NCBI GenBank assembly: GCA_012798275.1
Contig: JAAZNO010000565.1
Coordinates: forward strand, 1-7,638
Direction of reading: 5' to 3'
DNA from: Chloroflexota bacterium
GTDB taxonomy: Bacteria > Chloroflexota > Anaerolineae > B4-G1 > SLSP01
DNA length: 7,638 nucleotides
Part shown: positions 5,754 to 7,638 of the stretch, in pieces
Layout: every line of letters starts with the position of its first letter
How positions within the stretch are numbered: position 1 is the first letter of the stretch
Made by a program: the position numbers and the translations under genes
Notes under the pieces: generated by a model
What the model was told of the DNA's origin: nothing
Databases searched by the model: none
What the model saw: only the letters and a program-made list of their open reading frames with translations

Positions 5754-6599
5754 ATGAACCTCCTGACGCCGGCACACCTTCAGGCCTATCGCGCGGAAAC
5801 ATACGGCCTCACACGCCCGCTGCGCAGCGTGGAAGAAGCGCGCGCTTTCGTGGCCGAGCGGGGCTTCGTATTGTTCTGGCCAATCAAGGGGGTCGTCCTG
5901 CCAAGCCTGTGGACTGCCGTCGCGGGCAACCGTCCCGTTGCCGATGCGCACGAGGATCCGGGGCACATCACCTGGGACTGGAAGGATCAATCCCTGGGCC
6001 AGCGGTGGTGGTATTACGCCAAGGTGCTGCGCAAGAAGGCCGGCTTCATCGCGCTGGACACGGCCCCCTTGTTTTACGCGCTCAGCGAGAATTTCGGTTC
6101 CCCCGAAGAGGATTACCTGGAGCAATACCGCCAGGGGACGTTGTCGCAAGAAGCCAAGACCCTCTACGAGGCGCTACTGCGCGAGGGGCCATTGCACACC
6201 ATCGCCCTCCGTAAAGCGACCTTCATGACGGCGGGTGAATCCAAAGCGCGCTTCGAGCGGGCGCTGACCGAGCTGCAGGCCGATTTCAAGGTTCTGCCCG
6301 TCGGCGTGGCAGAGGTCGGCGCCTGGCATTACGCCTTCATCTACGAGTGCACCCATCGGCACTTCCCCTGGCTGCCGGAACGCGCGCACGAGTACGGCAT
6401 CCGCGAGGCGCAGCGGTTGTTGGTGGAGCGCTATTATCGGATGGTCGGCGCCGCTCCCCCCAGCGAGGCGGGCAAGGTCTTCCAATGGCCCAAAGGGGAT
6501 GTCGAACACGCCGTCAACACGCTGCTGGCGGCGGGAACCTTGCGGGAAGTCGAGGTCGAAGGGGCGCGCGCGCCCTGGATTGCCATCAGCGCGTTGTGA
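5754..6599 (+). CDS. AlkZ/YcaQ-related winged-helix protein
   Basis: This 281-aa soluble protein resembles the HTH_42 (YcaQ/AlkZ) group of winged-helix proteins, which includes DNA glycosylases that unhook interstrand crosslinks and bulky alkyl adducts. Suggestive features are RSVEEARAFVAERGFVLFWP near 24-43, the Trp/Tyr-rich DPGHITWDWKD and RWWYYAKVLR at 68-93, the winged-helix-like stretch at 131-200 (QEAKTLYEALLREGPLHTIALRKA to ALTELQADFKVLPVGV), and a C-terminal QWPKGDVEHAVNTLLAAGTL that looks like a second wing module. I do not see the QxQ/QxD catalytic motif of characterised AlkZ or YcaQ, so it may not be a glycosylase. The ATG at 5754 is the only start codon between the upstream stop and the conserved start, and it has no clear ribosome site, so translation probably depends on coupling to the MBL gene 24 nt upstream. 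Both genes are in the same frame, separated by one TGA. Confidence 0.8.
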   Translation: MNLLTPAHLQAYRAETYGLTRPLRSVEEARAFVAERGFVLFWPIKGVVLPSLWTAVAGNRPVADAHEDPGHITWDWKDQSLGQRWWYYAKVLRKKAGFIALDTAPLFYALSENFGSPEEDYLEQYRQGTLSQEAKTLYEALLREGPLHTIALRKATFMTAGESKARFERALTELQADFKVLPVGVAEVGAWHYAFIYECTHRHFPWLPERAHEYGIREAQRLLVERYYRMVGAAPPSEAGKVFQWPKGDVEHAVNTLLAAGTLREVEVEGARAPWIAISAL

Positions 6600-6695
6600 G
6601 ATGCGGGGGAACGCAAGAACACCCCATACCGCCACATCTAATCTTGCAGCTGCTCTGGCGACAACCTCTCCACGCATCTTCTGTCCGTGCCGCGT

Positions 6696-6732
6696 CAGGG
6701 GCAAGTAGCGGCTCGTCGCGGCGATGCCCCTG
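6696..6732. repeat. Stem-loop with 8-bp perfect arms downstream of the cluster
   Basis: CAGGGGCA (6696-6703) pairs with TGCCCCTG (6725-6732) around a 21-nt, GC-rich loop (AGTAGCGG to GCGGCGA). Flanking CGT (6693-6695) and ACG (6734-6736) extend the stem with one bulged base. It lies about 97 nt after the last cluster gene and lacks a T tract, so it is more likely a dispersed palindromic repeat or an mRNA 3' stabiliser than a classic terminator. Confidence 0.5.
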
Positions 6733-6796
6733 TACGCCAGGACTGAGGCCAGCAACCATGCATCCCCTTTTGGAATGGCCCCGGCATAGCGCAAAA

Positions 6797-6825
6797 TTGT
6801 ACATTTCCCCGATTGTCAATATAAT
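6797..6825 (+). promoter_or_regulatory. Candidate promoter with a consensus -10 box
   Basis: TTGTAC (6797-6802) and a perfect TATAAT (6820-6825) are separated by 17 nt. Transcription would start near 6832, about 200 nt before the antitoxin-like gene. It could drive that gene with a long leader, a tiny ORF at 6853-6921, or a small RNA. The A/T-rich setting within GC-rich surroundings strengthens the call. Confidence 0.55.
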
Positions 6826-7035
6826 TAGGAGTAGACAGCTGCGCTCAGCAGGATGAGGGAGGCGCTGGCCAACCGGGTGAAGACGGTCCAGAAGTGGCAA
6901 TGTTCGGCGCCTGCGTTGTAAACATTCCAGTTTGGCGGAACACGTAACGATGGTGCAGATCAAGCCGGGGAAGAGCAAGTCGAGGAAAAGTGAGGCATGA
7001 CGGCTGCTTTTCAGGAGAGTTGTGGAGGCGAAGGA

Positions 7036-7266
7036 ATGGGAGCAACTGGAGAGGCCGTTTCGCCGAGAGTAGCCGAGATATTCGAGAAAGTGGAGCAGCT
7101 GACCAGCACGGAACGGCTGACACTGGCCAAGCTGCTGCTGGAAAGCGTGTTGACAGCCGAATCAGAGGAAGAAACAGACTGGACGGCTATGAGCCTCAGC
7201 ACCTTCCAAAGGGACTGGAACAACGCCGAGGACGCTATCTACGATAATTGCGTGCCGACGCGGTAA
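7036..7266 (+). CDS. Antitoxin-like small protein
   Basis: This 76-aa acidic protein has an N-terminal helix (PRVAEIFEKVEQLTSTERLTLAKLLLESVL cut into shorter parts: about 10-39) with the TERLTLAKLLLE pattern common in small antitoxins. A Trp- and acid-rich tail follows (ETDWTAMSL, FQRDWNNAEDAIYDN, 46-71). In related proteins I know of, such a tail ends in an antitoxin C-terminus before a PemK/MazF-type or similar toxin gene; that link is recalled, not shown here. ATG 7036 is chosen because GGAGG (7024-7028) lies 7 nt upstream. The in-frame ATG at 6997 has a poor ribosome site and would add 13 residues. The end (IYDN-CVPTR) looks abrupt, perhaps through a small deletion. The stop overlaps the ATG of a short downstream frame (TAATG at 7264-7268). 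The gene is probably real; the antitoxin role is inferred. Confidence 0.6.
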   Translation: MGATGEAVSPRVAEIFEKVEQLTSTERLTLAKLLLESVLTAESEEETDWTAMSLSTFQRDWNNAEDAIYDNCVPTR

Positions 7267-7300
7267 TGCATCGTGCCGCTATGCCCATCCGTCAAGATAT

Positions 7301-7325
7301 GGTGGAGGTAGAGATGTTCAGATAA
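7301..7325 (+). pseudogene. Start of a disrupted gene, probably the toxin partner
   Basis: A strong ribosome-binding site (GGTGGAGGT, 7301-7309) lies 4 nt before ATG 7314, but only ATG-TTC-AGA is read before TAA (7323-7325). The TAA coincides with the apparent edge of the IS630 element. MazF/PemK-type toxins often begin Met-aromatic-basic ahead of a GDVV-like strand, so this may be the first three codons of a toxin gene whose remainder lies beyond the insertion. A longer frame from ATG 7266 (19 aa) is in the same phase. The identity of the gene cannot be proved from three codons. Confidence 0.4.
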
Positions 7326-7638
7326 AGTTTTGGACTAAGCTGACGCGGCCTCCTGGCCCAAGGTGGCGCAATACTTACCCATGAGACTTTTGATTTCATC
7401 GGGCAAGCCGGTGAGGGCCTGGAGTTTGGCATCTACCTTGGTGGTCAAAGCTTCGAAGGTAGGGAAGTAGCGTAAATGGGTGGCCTGCTTTTTGAGTTTC
7501 CGCCATAAGTATTCGATCGGATTGAAGTCTGGCGAATAACGCGGCAACTGAAACACGGTCAAGCGGTCGGCATGCGCGGCGAAGAACGCGCGCATGGCCG
7601 CGCTGGTGTGGTAGCGCGCCCCATCTTGGATGATGAAC
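7323..7638 (-). mobile_element. IS630-family insertion sequence, one end (continues beyond window)
   Basis: The element includes the 3' part of an IS630-type transposase on the minus strand and a short terminal stretch (about 7323-7334, TAAAGTTTTGGA). IS630 elements insert at TA and duplicate it, and the TA at 7323-7324 is the best candidate target copy. The other end is outside the window, so the inverted repeat and exact border are not confirmed. Confidence 0.65.
7335..7637 (-). CDS. IS630-family transposase, C-terminal part
   Basis: This is the DDE-type transposase that moves the element. The frame is open to the window edge, so the ATG at 7595 is internal and the N-terminal helix-turn-helix and first catalytic Asp are missing. 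Numbering from the edge, 100 residues remain. D5 in FIIQDGARYHTS is the second catalytic Asp, matching the family's D-N/G-A-x-x-H. E42 in the signature LPRYSPDFNPIEYLWRKLK (about 32-50) is the catalytic Glu, 36 residues further on. A short helical tail ends EAASA, with TAG at 7335-7337, about 10 nt from the presumed element end, as expected for a compact IS. The visible part shows no frameshift. Confidence 0.93.
   Translation of the reverse strand, partial: FIIQDGARYHTSAAMRAFFAAHADRLTVFQLPRYSPDFNPIEYLWRKLKKQATHLRYFPTFEALTTKVDAKLQALTGLPDEIKSLMGKYCATLGQEAASA

Larger units (their letters stand above)
6600..7035. other. Gene-poor intergenic region
   Basis: No convincing gene lies here. It holds a stem-loop (6696-6732), a good promoter (6797-6825) and two tiny plus-strand frames: 6853-6921 (22 aa, ATG preceded by AGCAGG) and 6950-7000 (16 aa, Lys/Ser-rich). 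Both are too short to judge and may be chance. The base composition looks less GC-rich from about 6780 onward than in the upstream genes, consistent with an accessory segment. No T-rich terminator follows the AlkZ-related gene. Confidence 0.6.

Noticed and set aside
4857..6149. A 430-aa minus-strand open frame spanning the MBL gene and the start of the AlkZ-related gene
   Set aside because: It lies antisense to two well-supported proteins, has low-complexity Gly/Arg/Gln-rich content without recognisable motifs, and is expected by chance in GC-rich DNA.
6901..6942. TGTTC/GAACA inverted pair as an IS end or operator
   Set aside because: Only five base pairs match over a wide loop and no transposase or flanking duplication supports it.

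Overview
The window is GC-rich and densely coded. It reads as a bacterial chromosome segment, possibly from the Chloroflexota. That assignment is an inference from the general look of several proteins (a ParB-like/UspA fusion, an AlkZ-related winged-helix protein, a W-rich antitoxin-like ORF) and no marker gene proves it. No rRNA, tRNA or CRISPR array was seen.

Layout. (1) Positions 2-2737, plus strand: the 3' part of a major facilitator transporter, cut by the window edge, followed after 3 nt by a 575-aa protein joining a ParB-like N-terminal region to two universal-stress (UspA) domains. A 13-bp stem-loop at 2785-2816 closes this unit and also lies just beyond the end of the opposing unit. 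(2) Positions 2872-3970, minus strand: a methylmalonyl-CoA epimerase gene followed by a rubrerythrin gene. Each has its own candidate sigma70-type promoter. The rubrerythrin -10 box sits inside an imperfect 21-bp dyad that could be an operator. Degenerate heptamer repeats and inverted repeats fill the gap between the two genes. (3) Positions 4106-6599, plus strand: a divergent candidate promoter, a short leader made of four degenerate 8-mers, then three closely spaced genes. These encode an unrecognised 217-aa protein whose C-terminal part resembles a degenerate PD-(D/E)XK nuclease domain, an MBL-fold metallo-hydrolase, and an AlkZ/YcaQ-related winged-helix protein. (4) Positions 6600-7638: a gene-poor accessory tail. 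It holds a stem-loop, a good promoter with no obvious gene, an antitoxin-like ORF, what may be the first codons of its partner gene, and the end of an IS630-family insertion sequence that runs off the window.

How the genes may work together. The epimerase belongs to propionyl-CoA/methylmalonyl-CoA metabolism and rubrerythrin to peroxide defence; they share a strand but probably not a single regulatory logic. The 4194-6599 cluster looks co-transcribed, with gaps of 3 and 24 nt, and two of its three products have DNA-linked resemblances, so a nucleic-acid repair or defence role is possible but unproven. The most notable accessory feature is the junction at about 7314-7325. A strong ribosome-binding site and an ATG directly follow the antitoxin-like gene, but the reading frame ends after three codons where the IS630 element begins, which suggests a toxin gene broken by insertion.
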